Assembly: GCF_018736145.1 (NCBI RefSeq)
Contig: NZ_CP059997.1
Span: 681,501-745,500, forward strand
From: Amycolatopsis sp. CA-230715
GTDB lineage: Bacteria > Actinomycetota > Actinomycetes > Mycobacteriales > Pseudonocardiaceae
DNA: 64,000 bases
Direction of reading: 5' to 3'
Made by a program: the position numbers and the translations under genes. This document shows positions 49,604 through 58,303 of the stretch, in pieces; the first letter of the stretch is position 1; every line of letters begins with the position of its first letter. The notes under the pieces are model-generated. The model ran no database searches, was not told the DNA's origin, and saw only the letters and a program-made list of their open reading frames with translations.

Positions 49604-50649
49604 CACGCGCCTCCCAGCACGAGGGTGCCAGCCAGCACGCCGCACGCGATCGCGACCACGAACGTGACGGGCGCGAACCGCACCGCGAACCGCTTCCCGA
49701 ACGTGCCTGCCTGCAACGCGAACAGCTTGACGTCGACGGCGGGCCCGACCACCAGGAACACCAGCTTCGGCAGCAGCGGCAACGCGCCGAGCGAGGCCGC
49801 CACGAACGCGTCCGCCTCGCTGCAGAGGGCGAGCACGACCGCGAGCACCGCCATCACCAGCACCCCGAGAACGACCTGGTTGCCGAGCGCGCCGAACCAC
49901 TCCTGGGGCACCAGCACGCCGAGCGCCGCGGAGATCAGCGCGCCGAGGACCAGGAACCCGCCCGCTTCGACGAGATCCGTCCGCGCCGTTTCCGCGAAGG
50001 TCTTCCACCTGCTGCCGGGTTCGACGTCGGGGAGCCTGCGCAGGGCCCGCTCGACGATCCAGTCGAGCTTGCCGAACTTCGCCCACAGCAGGCCCATCAC
50101 GACCGCCGTGGCCAAGGACCCGAGGAACCGCGCGAGCACCATCTCGGGGTTGGCCGGGAAGGCGACCGCGGTGGCGACGAGCACCACCGGGTTCACCGCG
50201 GGCGCGGCGAGCAGGAACGTCAGCGCGGCGGCGGGCGCCACGCCCTGCCCCATGAGCCTGCGCGCCACCGGCACCGAGGCGCATTCGCACCCGGGCAGCG
50301 CGACCCCGGCGAGCCCGGCGACCCCGACCGCGGCCTCCTGCCGCTTCGGCAGCACCCGCTCCAGCACCCTGGCCGGCACGTAGGCGGCGATCGCCCCGCT
50401 GATCAGGACGCCGAGCACGAGGAACGGCAACGCCTGCACGCACACCGCGACGAACACCGTGGACCCCGTGCGCAGCGCGGGCACGTCGAGCACGCGGGCG
50501 AGCCAGCTCTGCGCGAGGATCGCGATGAGCAGCACGGCGCACAGCACCTCGATCGAGGTGATCCGGCCGTACCCCTTGCCGGGCGGCTTCCCGGCGCGCA
50601 CGGCACCCGGAGCCGTGTCCCCGGCGGCGTTTTCGGAAATGGTTCCCAC
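49603..50649 (-). CDS. DUF318/ArsP-1-family permease
   Basis: 348 residues with about eight helices. The family motif PGCECASVPVARRL is present in the middle, and ALCSEADAFVAASL matches the second repeat. ArsP_1 permeases export organic arsenicals or metals; with TIGR03943 partners in Gram-positives the substrate is unsettled. ATG 50649 lies in a region with no clear operator. Forms an operon with the TIGR03943 gene. Confidence 0.85.
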   Translation of the reverse strand: MGTISENAAGDTAPGAVRAGKPPGKGYGRITSIEVLCAVLLIAILAQSWLARVLDVPALRTGSTVFVAVCVQALPFLVLGVLISGAIAAYVPARVLERVLPKRQEAAVGVAGLAGVALPGCECASVPVARRLMGQGVAPAAALTFLLAAPAVNPVVLVATAVAFPANPEMVLARFLGSLATAVVMGLLWAKFGKLDWIVERALRRLPDVEPGSRWKTFAETARTDLVEAGGFLVLGALISAALGVLVPQEWFGALGNQVVLGVLVMAVLAVVLALCSEADAFVAASLGALPLLPKLVFLVVGPAVDVKLFALQAGTFGKRFAVRFAPVTFVVAIACGVLAGTLVLGGA

Positions 50650-50784
50650 AACGGCGATGATGCCAGTGGGCTCCCCCGGTGCCGCGGCCGCACGGCGCGA
50701 ACGGTCGATCTCGTCCCGGATTTCGCCGTTTTCCGTCCGGAATTCGACCTTTCGCGGTGAACACCTGCCCGCCGCGTACCGGAT

Positions 50785-50850
50785 CTGTCGGTGCGTCGCG
50801 GTAGCGTTGAAATCGGGGGCTCCCCTAGCCGAACGAAAGGTCGAGTTCGT
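50785..50850 (+). promoter_or_regulatory. RecA-NDp/PafBC-type promoter element with leader, copy 2
   Basis: CTGTCGGTG (50785-50793), 8 bp, TAGCGT (50802-50807), followed by a leader resembling the one at 23140: GGGGGCTCCCCT then CGAAC...GTTCG around a 10-nt loop. It lies between two leftward genes and points rightward, antisense to the ybjN-like gene end. No coding sequence on its strand downstream. Confidence 0.6.
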
Positions 50851-50874
50851 ACGGGCAAAGGCGGGCAGTGCGGG

Positions 50875-51315
50875 TTACTGGCCGCCCTCGGAGTCCCCCG
50901 GCACCAGGTCGAGCAGGTCGCCGCGCAGCTGCGAGGCAGTGGACACGACGAGCATCAGCAGCGTGCCGAGCGGCACGGGGTCCAGCCCGTGGGCGGGGAA
51001 GGCGTACCGCAGGGTCATGTCCACCCCGCGGTCGGTGTGCACCACGCCGAGCGTGCCGAACAGGCCCTGGCCCGCGCGTTCGGCGGCCGCGGCGGCGAGC
51101 TTGCCGTCGTCGTCGGTGAGGTCCCAGCCGACCACGCAAGTCAGGCTCAGCACGGTGAGCCCTTCCGCGAGCCTGGTCGCCTGGATGACGCACGGCACCT
51201 CGGCGTGCGAAAACGTGAGCGCGCCGTCGTCGTCGACGTGCACTTCGAGATAGCGTTCGAGCGCCTCGCGCGCCCGGGTGAGCAGCGCTGCGGTGTCCGC
51301 GGCTTCGGTCGTCAT
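50875..51315 (-). CDS. YbjN-domain protein
   Basis: 146 residues with the YbjN/T3SS chaperone-like pattern (LEVHVDDDGALTFSHAEVPCVI, LTVLSLTCVVGWDL in separate segments). Coupled to uppS by a 4-bp overlap (ATGA at 51312-51315). A homologue occupies the same place in mycobacteria (Rv2360c region, from memory). Function unknown; probably a small chaperone-like fold. Confidence 0.75.
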   Translation of the reverse strand: MTTEAADTAALLTRAREALERYLEVHVDDDGALTFSHAEVPCVIQATRLAEGLTVLSLTCVVGWDLTDDDGKLAAAAAERAGQGLFGTLGVVHTDRGVDMTLRYAFPAHGLDPVPLGTLLMLVVSTASQLRGDLLDLVPGDSEGGQ

Positions 51316-52142
51316 CGGGCCTCCGCCCTGTCGGTGGCGGCGGCGTCGACGGCGGCACCGAACCGGCGGTCCCGCTTCGCGTAGTCGAGGCACGCCGCCC
51401 ACAGCTTCGTGCGGTCGAAGTCGGGGAACAGCGTGTCCTGGAAGACGAACTCCGCGTACGCCGACTGCCACAGCATGAAGTTCGACGTGCGCAGCTCACC
51501 GGACGGACGGAGGAACAGGTCCACGTCGGGCATCTCCGGCTGGTACAGGTACCGCGCCAGCGTGCGCTCGTCGATCTTGTCCGGGTTGATCTTGCCCTCG
51601 GCCGCGAGCTTCGCGATGGTGCGCACCGCGTCGCCGATCTCGGCCCTGCCGCCGTAGTTGACGCACATGGTCATGTTCAGGAGCGTGTTGTTCTTGGTCT
51701 TCTCTTCGGCGTCTTCGAGCTCCTTGATGACGCTGCGCCACAGCTTCGGGCGCCTGCCCGCCCACCGGATGCGGACGCCGATCGAGCCGAGGTAGTCGAC
51801 CTGGCGGCGGATCGTCTCGCGGTGGAAGCCCATCAGGAACCGGATCTCCTCCGGGCTCCGCTTCCAGTTCTCCGTCGAGAACGCGTACACCGAAAGCCAT
51901 TTCACGCCGAGTTCGACCGCGCCGCTGGCGACGTCGATCATCACGGCCTCGCCGCGCTTGTGGCCCTCCGTGCGCGGCAGCCCGCGCTGGTTCGCCCAGC
52001 GCCCGTTGCCGTCCATCACCAGCGCGACGTGCTTCGGGACCAGCTCGGCCGGGATCGACGGTGGTTTCGCACCGGACGGGTGCGGATCCGGCGGGCGAAT
52101 CGCCACCGGTTCCGTCGTGGCTGCCCTGCCTCTGCGCCGCAC
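51312..52142 (-). CDS. uppS: Z-isoprenyl (undecaprenyl/decaprenyl) diphosphate synthase
   Basis: 276 residues. Cis-prenyltransferase motifs: VALVMDGNGRWANQRGL (catalytic Asp), YAFSTENWKR, and LFLRPSGELRTSNFMLWQ. It makes the lipid carrier used in peptidoglycan and arabinogalactan synthesis from FPP/GPP and IPP. GTG 52142 has GGGAGG upstream. It corresponds to Rv2361c by context. Confidence 0.94.
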   Translation of the reverse strand: MRRRGRAATTEPVAIRPPDPHPSGAKPPSIPAELVPKHVALVMDGNGRWANQRGLPRTEGHKRGEAVMIDVASGAVELGVKWLSVYAFSTENWKRSPEEIRFLMGFHRETIRRQVDYLGSIGVRIRWAGRRPKLWRSVIKELEDAEEKTKNNTLLNMTMCVNYGGRAEIGDAVRTIAKLAAEGKINPDKIDERTLARYLYQPEMPDVDLFLRPSGELRTSNFMLWQSAYAEFVFQDTLFPDFDRTKLWAACLDYAKRDRRFGAAVDAAATDRAEAR

Positions 52143-52173
52143 CTGCTACCTCCCTGAGTCGCCCGGTCCGACC

Positions 52174-52929
52174 CTACTTGCCGCCCGCTGGCGCCTCCCG
52201 GCGCCTCTCCACCAGCGGCAGCGACCGGAGCTGCCGCTCGAGATGCCACTGCAGGTGCGCGGCGACGAGCCCGCTCGCGTCCCGCCGCGATACCGGCACC
52301 GAAGCCTCGGCGACGTCCCAGTCCCCGTGCAGCAGCGCTTCCAGCAGGACGAGCACCTCGGGCGCCGGGTGCACGCAGCCGGGCACCCGGCAGTTCGCGC
52401 ACATCGAGCCGCCCGCCTGCACGCTGAACGCGGTGTGCGGGCCGGGGAGCCCGCAGCGCGCGCATTCCGCGATCGCGGGCGCCCAGCCCGCGAACGACAT
52501 GGCCCGCAGCAAGAACGCGTCGAGCACGAGCGAAGCGTCCCGGCCGCCGTCGGCCAGCGCCCGCAACGCGCCGACGACCAGCAGGTACAGCCGGAGCGCG
52601 GGCTCGCCTTCCTCGGCCGAGAGCCGGTCCGCGGTCTCGGTGATCGCGCACGCGGCGGTGTAGCGCTGGTAGTCGCCGACGATCTGCACCGCGAACGCGT
52701 CCACCGTCTCGACCTGGGTGACCACGTCGAGCGTGCGCCCGGTGTAGAACTGCACGTCGACGTGCCCGAACGGTTCCAGCCGCGCGCCGAGCCGCGAACT
52801 CGTCCTCCGCACGCCCTTCGCCACCGCGCGGACCTTGCCGTGACGGCGGGTCAGCAGGGTGATGATCCGGTCGGCCTCACCGAGCTTGTGCACGCGCAGC
52901 ACCACACCGGTGTCGCGATAGAGACTCAC
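52174..52929 (-). CDS. recO: DNA repair protein RecO
   Basis: 251 residues. OB-fold N-terminus (YRDTGVVLRVHKLGEADRII, LTRRHGKVRAVAKGVR) and a zinc-binding motif with CARCGLPG and CANCRVPGC. It acts in the RecFOR pathway for loading RecA at gaps. GTG start 52929. Next to uppS as in other actinobacteria. Confidence 0.94.
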   Translation of the reverse strand: MSLYRDTGVVLRVHKLGEADRIITLLTRRHGKVRAVAKGVRRTSSRLGARLEPFGHVDVQFYTGRTLDVVTQVETVDAFAVQIVGDYQRYTAACAITETADRLSAEEGEPALRLYLLVVGALRALADGGRDASLVLDAFLLRAMSFAGWAPAIAECARCGLPGPHTAFSVQAGGSMCANCRVPGCVHPAPEVLVLLEALLHGDWDVAEASVPVSRRDASGLVAAHLQWHLERQLRSLPLVERRREAPAGGK

Positions 52930-52972
52930 GTACCCATGGTCCCACTACCGGGCGGGGAAACCGCCCCGACAC

Positions 52973-53764
52973 TCACCAACGCTGTTGCTGCTGCGGGTAA
53001 CCACCCTGGCCATAGCCGGGCTGCTGCCCGTATCCCGGCTGCTGCCCGTAACCGGGCTGCTGGCCGTAACCCCGCTGCTGCGGGTACCCGGCCTGCGGCT
53101 GCTGGCCGTACCCGGGCGGCGCGGGGATCACGATGGTGCCCATCACCTTGTCCGCGAAGGTCTGCGCCTTCTCGTCCCACAGCGGCCAGAGGAAGCCGAG
53201 GTCGAGGGGAAGGCCGTCGAGGATGTGGGCGAGGTCGCGCACGAAAGCGTTGCCAGGGCCGATCGGCTGGCGGGTCCCCTCACTGACCATCATGATGCCC
53301 ATCTTGCGACGGCCGAGCGTCTGACCGGTGTTGCCGCCCTGGATCCACCGGTTGAAGATCGCCCAGACCATGTTGCCGAGGCTGCCGAGGAGCATGATGA
53401 TCAGTCCCGCCATGAGGGAGCCGAGCATCACCAGCATGCCGATGAGGATGAGCGCGAACCCGGGAAGACCGTCGATCAGGAAGGCGCCGACCCGCTGCCC
53501 CCAGCTCGCGTAGGCACCGGGACCGTACCCGGGCTGGCCGCCGAAACCGGGCTGCGGCCCCGGATAGCCGCCGTAGGGCTGCTGGGCCTGCTGCGGGAAC
53601 CCGCCTTGCTGCTGCCCGTACGGGCTCATCTGCTGACCGGGGTACTGCGCCTGTTGCTGCCCCGGGTAACCGCCCTGCTGACCGTAAGGCGACGGCTGGC
53701 CGGGAAAACCACCGGAGGGCGGCGGCTGCTGGCCGTAGGGCTGCTGGCCGTACGGATTGGTCAT
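52973..53764 (-). CDS. RDD-family membrane protein with GQQP-rich tails
   Basis: 263 residues. Gln/Pro/Gly/Tyr-rich N-terminus (about 1-88), an RDD core with three helices (WGQRVGAFLIDGLPGF; NTGQTLGRRKMGI) and a C-terminal tail of GYGQQPGYGQQ repeats. Low-complexity tails of this kind are common in actinobacterial membrane proteins; the role may involve divisome or polar scaffolds but is unproven. ATG 53764. Lies between era and recO. Confidence 0.85.
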   Translation of the reverse strand: MTNPYGQQPYGQQPPPSGGFPGQPSPYGQQGGYPGQQQAQYPGQQMSPYGQQQGGFPQQAQQPYGGYPGPQPGFGGQPGYGPGAYASWGQRVGAFLIDGLPGFALILIGMLVMLGSLMAGLIIMLLGSLGNMVWAIFNRWIQGGNTGQTLGRRKMGIMMVSEGTRQPIGPGNAFVRDLAHILDGLPLDLGFLWPLWDEKAQTFADKVMGTIVIPAPPGYGQQPQAGYPQQRGYGQQPGYGQQPGYGQQPGYGQGGYPQQQQRW

Positions 53765-53932
53765 CGAGGAGTTCCCCCTACACACGAGTGCACTCGGTCT
53801 TCCGGCCTCGCTCCGGACCGGGCAACGGCGTCGTGGACACCGAGGCGTGCGTACCGGGAGTGGCTCCCCACGGCCGCTGCGCGGAGCGTACCGGTTGACG
53901 AGCCCGCTCGCGCACGGCACGCGAAAGTCGGC

Positions 53933-54841
53933 TCAGAAGCCCAGTCGGCGGAGCTGCTTCGGGTCGCGCTGCCAGTCCTTCGCGACCTTCACGTGCAGGT
54001 CGAGGTAGACCTTGCTGCCGAGCAGCGCCTCGATGTGCGCGCGGGCCTGCGCGCCGACCTTCTTGAGCCGCTCTCCCTTGTGGCCAAGGATGATGCCCTT
54101 CTGGCTCGGCCGCTCGACGTAGAGCTGCGCGTGCACGTCGATCATGTCGTCGCGGCCTTCGTGCGGCAGCATTTCCTCGATGGTCACCGCGATCGAGTGC
54201 GGCAGCTCGTCGTGCACGCCCTCCAGCGCCGCCTCGCGGATCAGCTCGGCGACGAGCGTCTGCTCCGGCTCGTCGGTGAGATCGCCGTCCGGGTAGAGCT
54301 GCGGGCCCTCCGGCAGCCGCCGCACCAGCAGATCGGCCAGCGTGCCGACCTGGAAACCGTCCACAGCGGACACCGGGACCAGATCGGCGAACTCCATCAC
54401 CTTCTCCAGCGCCATCAGCTGCTCGGCGACGCGCTCCGGCGGCACCAGGTCGGTCTTGGTGACGATCCCGAGCACCGGCGTGCGGCGCGCGATCTTCGCC
54501 AGCTCGGTGGCGATGAACCGGTCGCCTGGCCCGATCTTTTCGTTGGCCGGCACGCAGAACCCGACAACGTCCACTTCGGACCAGGTCGTGTACACGAGGT
54601 CGTTGAGCCGCTCGCCGAGCACCGTGCGCGGCCGGTGCAGGCCCGGCGTGTCGACGAGCACGAGCTGCGCGTCTTCGCGGTGCACGATGCCCCTGATCGC
54701 GTGCCGGGTGGTCTGCGGCTTGCTCGAGGTGATCGCGATCTTGGTGCCCACCAGCGCGTTGGTCAGCGTCGACTTGCCCGCGTTGGGACGGCCGACGAAA
54801 CAGGCGAAGCCGGACCGGTGCTCTGGTGTCATGCCCGCCAT
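53933..54841 (-). CDS. era: GTPase Era
   Basis: 302 residues. G1 GRPNAGKST, G2 T in TTRHAI, G3 DTPG, G4 TKTD, and a KH domain (DDMIDVHAQLYVERPSQKG, ILGHKGERLKKVG). Era assists 30S maturation by binding 16S rRNA near its 3' end. ATG 54841 (MAGMTPEH) or ATG 54832 is the start. Same order as mycobacterial era. Confidence 0.94.
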   Translation of the reverse strand: MAGMTPEHRSGFACFVGRPNAGKSTLTNALVGTKIAITSSKPQTTRHAIRGIVHREDAQLVLVDTPGLHRPRTVLGERLNDLVYTTWSEVDVVGFCVPANEKIGPGDRFIATELAKIARRTPVLGIVTKTDLVPPERVAEQLMALEKVMEFADLVPVSAVDGFQVGTLADLLVRRLPEGPQLYPDGDLTDEPEQTLVAELIREAALEGVHDELPHSIAVTIEEMLPHEGRDDMIDVHAQLYVERPSQKGIILGHKGERLKKVGAQARAHIEALLGSKVYLDLHVKVAKDWQRDPKQLRRLGF

Positions 54842-54854
54842 TCTCGCAGCACGC

Positions 54855-55208
54855 TCAGCGAAGGACCTCTTCGACCGCGCCCGCGGGGTTCGCGCGGAAG
54901 ATCGGCGCGGATTCGGACAGGTCCCGCACCGCGTGCACGGACGCCTCCGCGACGAGCGGATCGGCCGACACGACGGCGGCGGCTTCGATGCCCTCGGCAC
55001 CGCTGGACACCGCGGCCGCGATCGCCGCCTGCACCGCGGTGATCTTGAACGACGGAAGCTCCACAGTGGACGCGGCGTAGGTGCGGCCGTCGGTGTCGCG
55101 CACCGCGGCCCCTTCGGCGGCCTGGGTCCTCGCCCGCGCCGACCTCGCGAGCACGACGATCTTCTCGTCCTCCGCGGCCAGCTTGGTGATCTCGGGGCTC
55201 TCAGGCAT
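54855..55208 (-). CDS. Cytidine deaminase-like protein lacking the catalytic residues
   Basis: 117 residues. The fold pattern of cytidine deaminase is clear (DTDGRTYAASTVELPSF, ITAVQAAIAAAVSSGAEGI), but the zinc/catalytic C/H-A-E and P-C-x-x-C motifs are absent. It occupies the place of the Rv2365c-type protein between CNNM and era. Probably a non-enzymatic descendant with a structural or regulatory role. ATG 55208 has GGAG 8 nt upstream and overlaps the CNNM stop. Confidence 0.8.
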   Translation of the reverse strand: MPESPEITKLAAEDEKIVVLARSARARTQAAEGAAVRDTDGRTYAASTVELPSFKITAVQAAIAAAVSSGAEGIEAAAVVSADPLVAEASVHAVRDLSESAPIFRANPAGAVEEVLR

Positions 55209-56544
55209 GTTCGACGCTCCTGTCGCGGTCATCGTTGTCGTCCGGGGTGCCGACCCGCATCCTGCGGCCCGCGATCCGGTCGTCGCAAGCGTGCACGACG
55301 ACCGTGGTGATCCGCATGCGGCCCCTGCGGTCCTTCCCGCCCTCCGCGTGCAGCCGGAGCCCGGCGACCTCGGCCTCGGCGCCGGGCAGCGGGACGCGCC
55401 CGAGCCGTTGCGCGAGCAGGCCGCCGACGGTTTCCACGTCGTGGTCGTCGAGCTCGATCCCGAACAGCTCGCCGAGATCGTCGACGCCGAGGCGGGCCGA
55501 CACGCGCACCGAGCGGTCGTCGAGGTGCTCCACCGGCGGCCGTTCGTCGGTGTCGGACTCGTCGGTGATCTCGCCCACGATCTCCTCGAGGATGTCCTCG
55601 ATGGTGAGCAGGCCCGCGGTGCCGCCGTACTCGTCGACCGCGATCGCCATGTGGTTGTGGGACAGCTGCATGTCCTTGAGCAGTTCGTCGAGCCGTTTGG
55701 AGTCCGGGACGAAGCTCGCCGGGTTCATCAGCTCCGCGACCTCGCGCAGCGGCCCGCCTTCGGCCATGTAGGCGGGCATCAGGTCCTTGATGTTGACCAC
55801 GCCCACGATCTCGTCGACCGATTCGCCGATCACCGGCACGCGGGTGAACCCGGTGCGCAGTGCGAGCGAAAGCGCCTGGCGGACGGTCTTGGTCGCCTCG
55901 ATCCAGACGATTTCCGTGCGCGGCACCATGACTTCGCGGGCGACGGTGTCGCCGAGTTCGAACACCGAGTGGATCATTTCCCGCTCGGAATCCTCGACGA
56001 CACCGCGTTCCTGCGCGAGGTCGACGAGTTCGCGCAGCTCGACCTCGGAGGTGAACGGGCCTTCGCGGAACCCCTTGCCGGGGGTGATCGCGTTGCCGAG
56101 CACGATCAGCAGCCTGGACAGCGGGCCGAGCACGGACCCGAGCACCCGCACCGGTCCCGCGACGATCGTGCCGACGCGGTAGGGGTGCTGGCGGCCGATC
56201 GTGCGCGGGCCGACGCCGATGAGGACGTAGCTGACCACCACCATGACGAGCGCGGCGACGACCACCGCGAGCCAGACCGGCGTGATCCAGCGCAGGAACA
56301 CGATCGTGACGAGCACGGTCGAGGTGAGCTCGCAGCCCATCCGCAGCAGGAGCAGCAGGTTGATGTGCCGCCGCCGCTCGGCGATCACCGCGGACAGCTG
56401 TTTCGCGCCGGGCCTGCCGAGCCGCACCAGCCCGTCGGCCCGCGCCTGGGACACCGTGCTGACCGCGGCGTCGGCGGCCGCGAACACGCCGCCGAGGAGC
56501 ACCAGCGCGACGGCCAGGACGAGCAGGCCGGTGGAACTGGCCAT
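55201..56544 (-). CDS. CNNM/CorC-type hemolysin-family protein with CBS domains
   Basis: 447 residues. An N-terminal CNNM/DUF21 domain with helices, two CBS domains (MVPRTEIVWIEATKTVRQAL; NHMAIAVDEYGGTAGLLTIE) and a C-terminal CorC_HlyC domain (GRVPLPGAEAEVAGLRL). Likely magnesium/divalent transport regulation. ATG 56544. Between ybeY and the cda-like gene as in mycobacteria. Confidence 0.92.
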   Translation of the reverse strand: MASSTGLLVLAVALVLLGGVFAAADAAVSTVSQARADGLVRLGRPGAKQLSAVIAERRRHINLLLLLRMGCELTSTVLVTIVFLRWITPVWLAVVVAALVMVVVSYVLIGVGPRTIGRQHPYRVGTIVAGPVRVLGSVLGPLSRLLIVLGNAITPGKGFREGPFTSEVELRELVDLAQERGVVEDSEREMIHSVFELGDTVAREVMVPRTEIVWIEATKTVRQALSLALRTGFTRVPVIGESVDEIVGVVNIKDLMPAYMAEGGPLREVAELMNPASFVPDSKRLDELLKDMQLSHNHMAIAVDEYGGTAGLLTIEDILEEIVGEITDESDTDERPPVEHLDDRSVRVSARLGVDDLGELFGIELDDHDVETVGGLLAQRLGRVPLPGAEAEVAGLRLHAEGGKDRRGRMRITTVVVHACDDRIAGRRMRVGTPDDNDDRDRSVEHA

Positions 56545-56553
56545 CAGTCGTCC

Positions 56554-57111
56554 CTAGCCGGCGGAGTCGGGTTCGGCGGAGCCGTCGAGACCGGCGGCGC
56601 CGAGCAGCCTGTCGTCGGTGCTGCGCCGCATGTGCTGGCGCCGCGCCGCCTCGGTGGCTTCCTGGAAGTCGGCGAGGATCCGCTTCTGCAGGCCGAACAT
56701 CTCGCGCTCTTCCGCGGGCTCGGCATGGTCGTAGCCGAGCAGGTGCAGCACGCCGTGCACGGTCAGCAGGTGCAGCTCGTCGAGCAGCGAGTGCCCGGCG
56801 GTGCGCGCCTGGTCCTTGGCGAAACCGGGGCACAGGATGATGTCGCCGAGCAGCGCGGGCGAGGCGTCCGGCGCGTCGGGGCGGCGCACGGCGGAGTCCA
56901 GCTCGTCCATCGGGAAGGCCATCACGTCGGTGGGGCCCGGCAGGTCCATCCACCGCTCGTGCAGGTCTTCCATCACCTCGAGGGTGACCAGTGCGACGGA
57001 CAGCTCCGCGAGCGGGCTGACCTCCATCCGGTCGAGCGCGAACCGCGCGGCCGAGACGATGGAGGCCTCGTCGACCGGGACCCCGGATTCGTTGGCGATC
57101 TCGATGCTCAC
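56554..57111 (-). CDS. ybeY: Endoribonuclease YbeY
   Basis: 185 residues. The metal-binding motif VHGVLHLLGYDH, and TDVMAFPMDE. Single-strand RNA endonuclease that matures 16S rRNA and takes part in ribosome quality control. GTG 57111 overlaps the phoH stop by 4 bp. Confidence 0.93.
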   Translation of the reverse strand: MSIEIANESGVPVDEASIVSAARFALDRMEVSPLAELSVALVTLEVMEDLHERWMDLPGPTDVMAFPMDELDSAVRRPDAPDASPALLGDIILCPGFAKDQARTAGHSLLDELHLLTVHGVLHLLGYDHAEPAEEREMFGLQKRILADFQEATEAARRQHMRRSTDDRLLGAAGLDGSAEPDSAG

Positions 57112-58268
57112 GAGCGGCCCCGCCAGCCGTTGCCCGCGCCGCGTTCCGGCGCCGCCGCGTCCTGCAGTGCCTGCCACTTCTCGTAGGCGTCCACGATGTC
57201 GCCGACGAGCCGGTGGCGCACCACGTCCTGGCTGGTGAGCTGGGCGAAGTGCAGGTCATCGACGCCTTCGAGGATGTCCCTGACCACGCGCAGGCCGCTC
57301 TTCTGGCCGCTGGGCAGGTCGACCTGGGTGACGTCGCCGGTGACCACGATCTTGGCGCCGAACCCGAGCCGGGTGAGGAACATCTTCATCTGTTCCGGCG
57401 TGGTGTTCTGCGCCTCGTCGAGGATGATGAACGCGTCGTTGAGGGTGCGGCCGCGCATGTAGGCCAGCGGCGCGATCTCGATGGTGCCCGCCTGCATGAG
57501 GCGCGGGATCGACTCGGGGTCGACCATGTCGTGCAGCGCGTCGTAGAGCGGGCGCAGGTACGGGTCGATCTTCTCGTTGAGCGTGCCGGGCAGGTACCCG
57601 AGCCGCTCACCGGCTTCGACCGCGGGCCTGGTCAGCACGATCCTGGTGACCTGCTTGGCCTGCAGCGCCTGCACGGCCTTCGCCATCGCCAGGTAGGTCT
57701 TCCCGGTGCCCGCGGGGCCGATGCCGAAGACGATGGTGTGCTTGTCGATCGCGTCGACGTAGCGCTTCTGGTTCAGCGTCTTGGGCCGGATGGTGCGGCC
57801 GCGGCGGGACAGGATGTCCATGCTGAGCACTTCGGCGGGCGACTCGGCGCCACCGGAGGACAGCATGCCGACGGTGCGGCGCACGGTGTCGGGGCCGACC
57901 TGCTGGCCGCGCCCGGCGAGCGTCACCAGTTCGGCGAAGACCCGCTCGGCGAAGGCCACGTCGGCCGGGCTGCCGGTGAGGGTGACCTCGTTGCCCCGGA
58001 CGTGGACGTCCGCGGCGAGCAGTTCCTCGGCCACCCGCAGGTTTTCGTCGCGGGAGCCGAGCAGCGTGAGCGCGGCCGCGTCGGGGATGGGGAATCTCGA
58101 CTGTGCTGCCTGCACTGCCTGGTCGGTGACCTCGGTCGTCGACGGCGGCTGTGCGACGTCCTCGGGGACGTCGGATCGGGCGGCTCCACCCGGTGCGGTA
58201 CCGGCCACGTGCCCTCGGGCCTGCTTTCTGCGCGTTCGCTGGTCGTCGGTGTCGGATGCTGTCCCCAC
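57108..58268 (-). CDS. phoH: PhoH-like ATPase
   Basis: 386 residues. A KH-like N-terminal domain, Walker A GPAGTGKT, Walker B FIILDEAQN, and the family block QMKMFLTRLGFGAKIVVTGD. Possibly an RNA helicase-type ATPase coupled with YbeY. GTG 58268. The N-terminal 40 residues are low-complexity. Confidence 0.93.
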   Translation of the reverse strand: MGTASDTDDQRTRRKQARGHVAGTAPGGAARSDVPEDVAQPPSTTEVTDQAVQAAQSRFPIPDAAALTLLGSRDENLRVAEELLAADVHVRGNEVTLTGSPADVAFAERVFAELVTLAGRGQQVGPDTVRRTVGMLSSGGAESPAEVLSMDILSRRGRTIRPKTLNQKRYVDAIDKHTIVFGIGPAGTGKTYLAMAKAVQALQAKQVTRIVLTRPAVEAGERLGYLPGTLNEKIDPYLRPLYDALHDMVDPESIPRLMQAGTIEIAPLAYMRGRTLNDAFIILDEAQNTTPEQMKMFLTRLGFGAKIVVTGDVTQVDLPSGQKSGLRVVRDILEGVDDLHFAQLTSQDVVRHRLVGDIVDAYEKWQALQDAAAPERGAGNGWRGRS

Positions 58269-58303
58269 GATGCTAGCGGTACGCCCGCCCCCGACGCAGG
58301 TGG

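Noticed and set aside
47697..50760. Zur boxes around smtB-zur and the permease pair
   Set aside because: No AT-rich dyad resembling the actinobacterial Zur consensus was found in either spacer.
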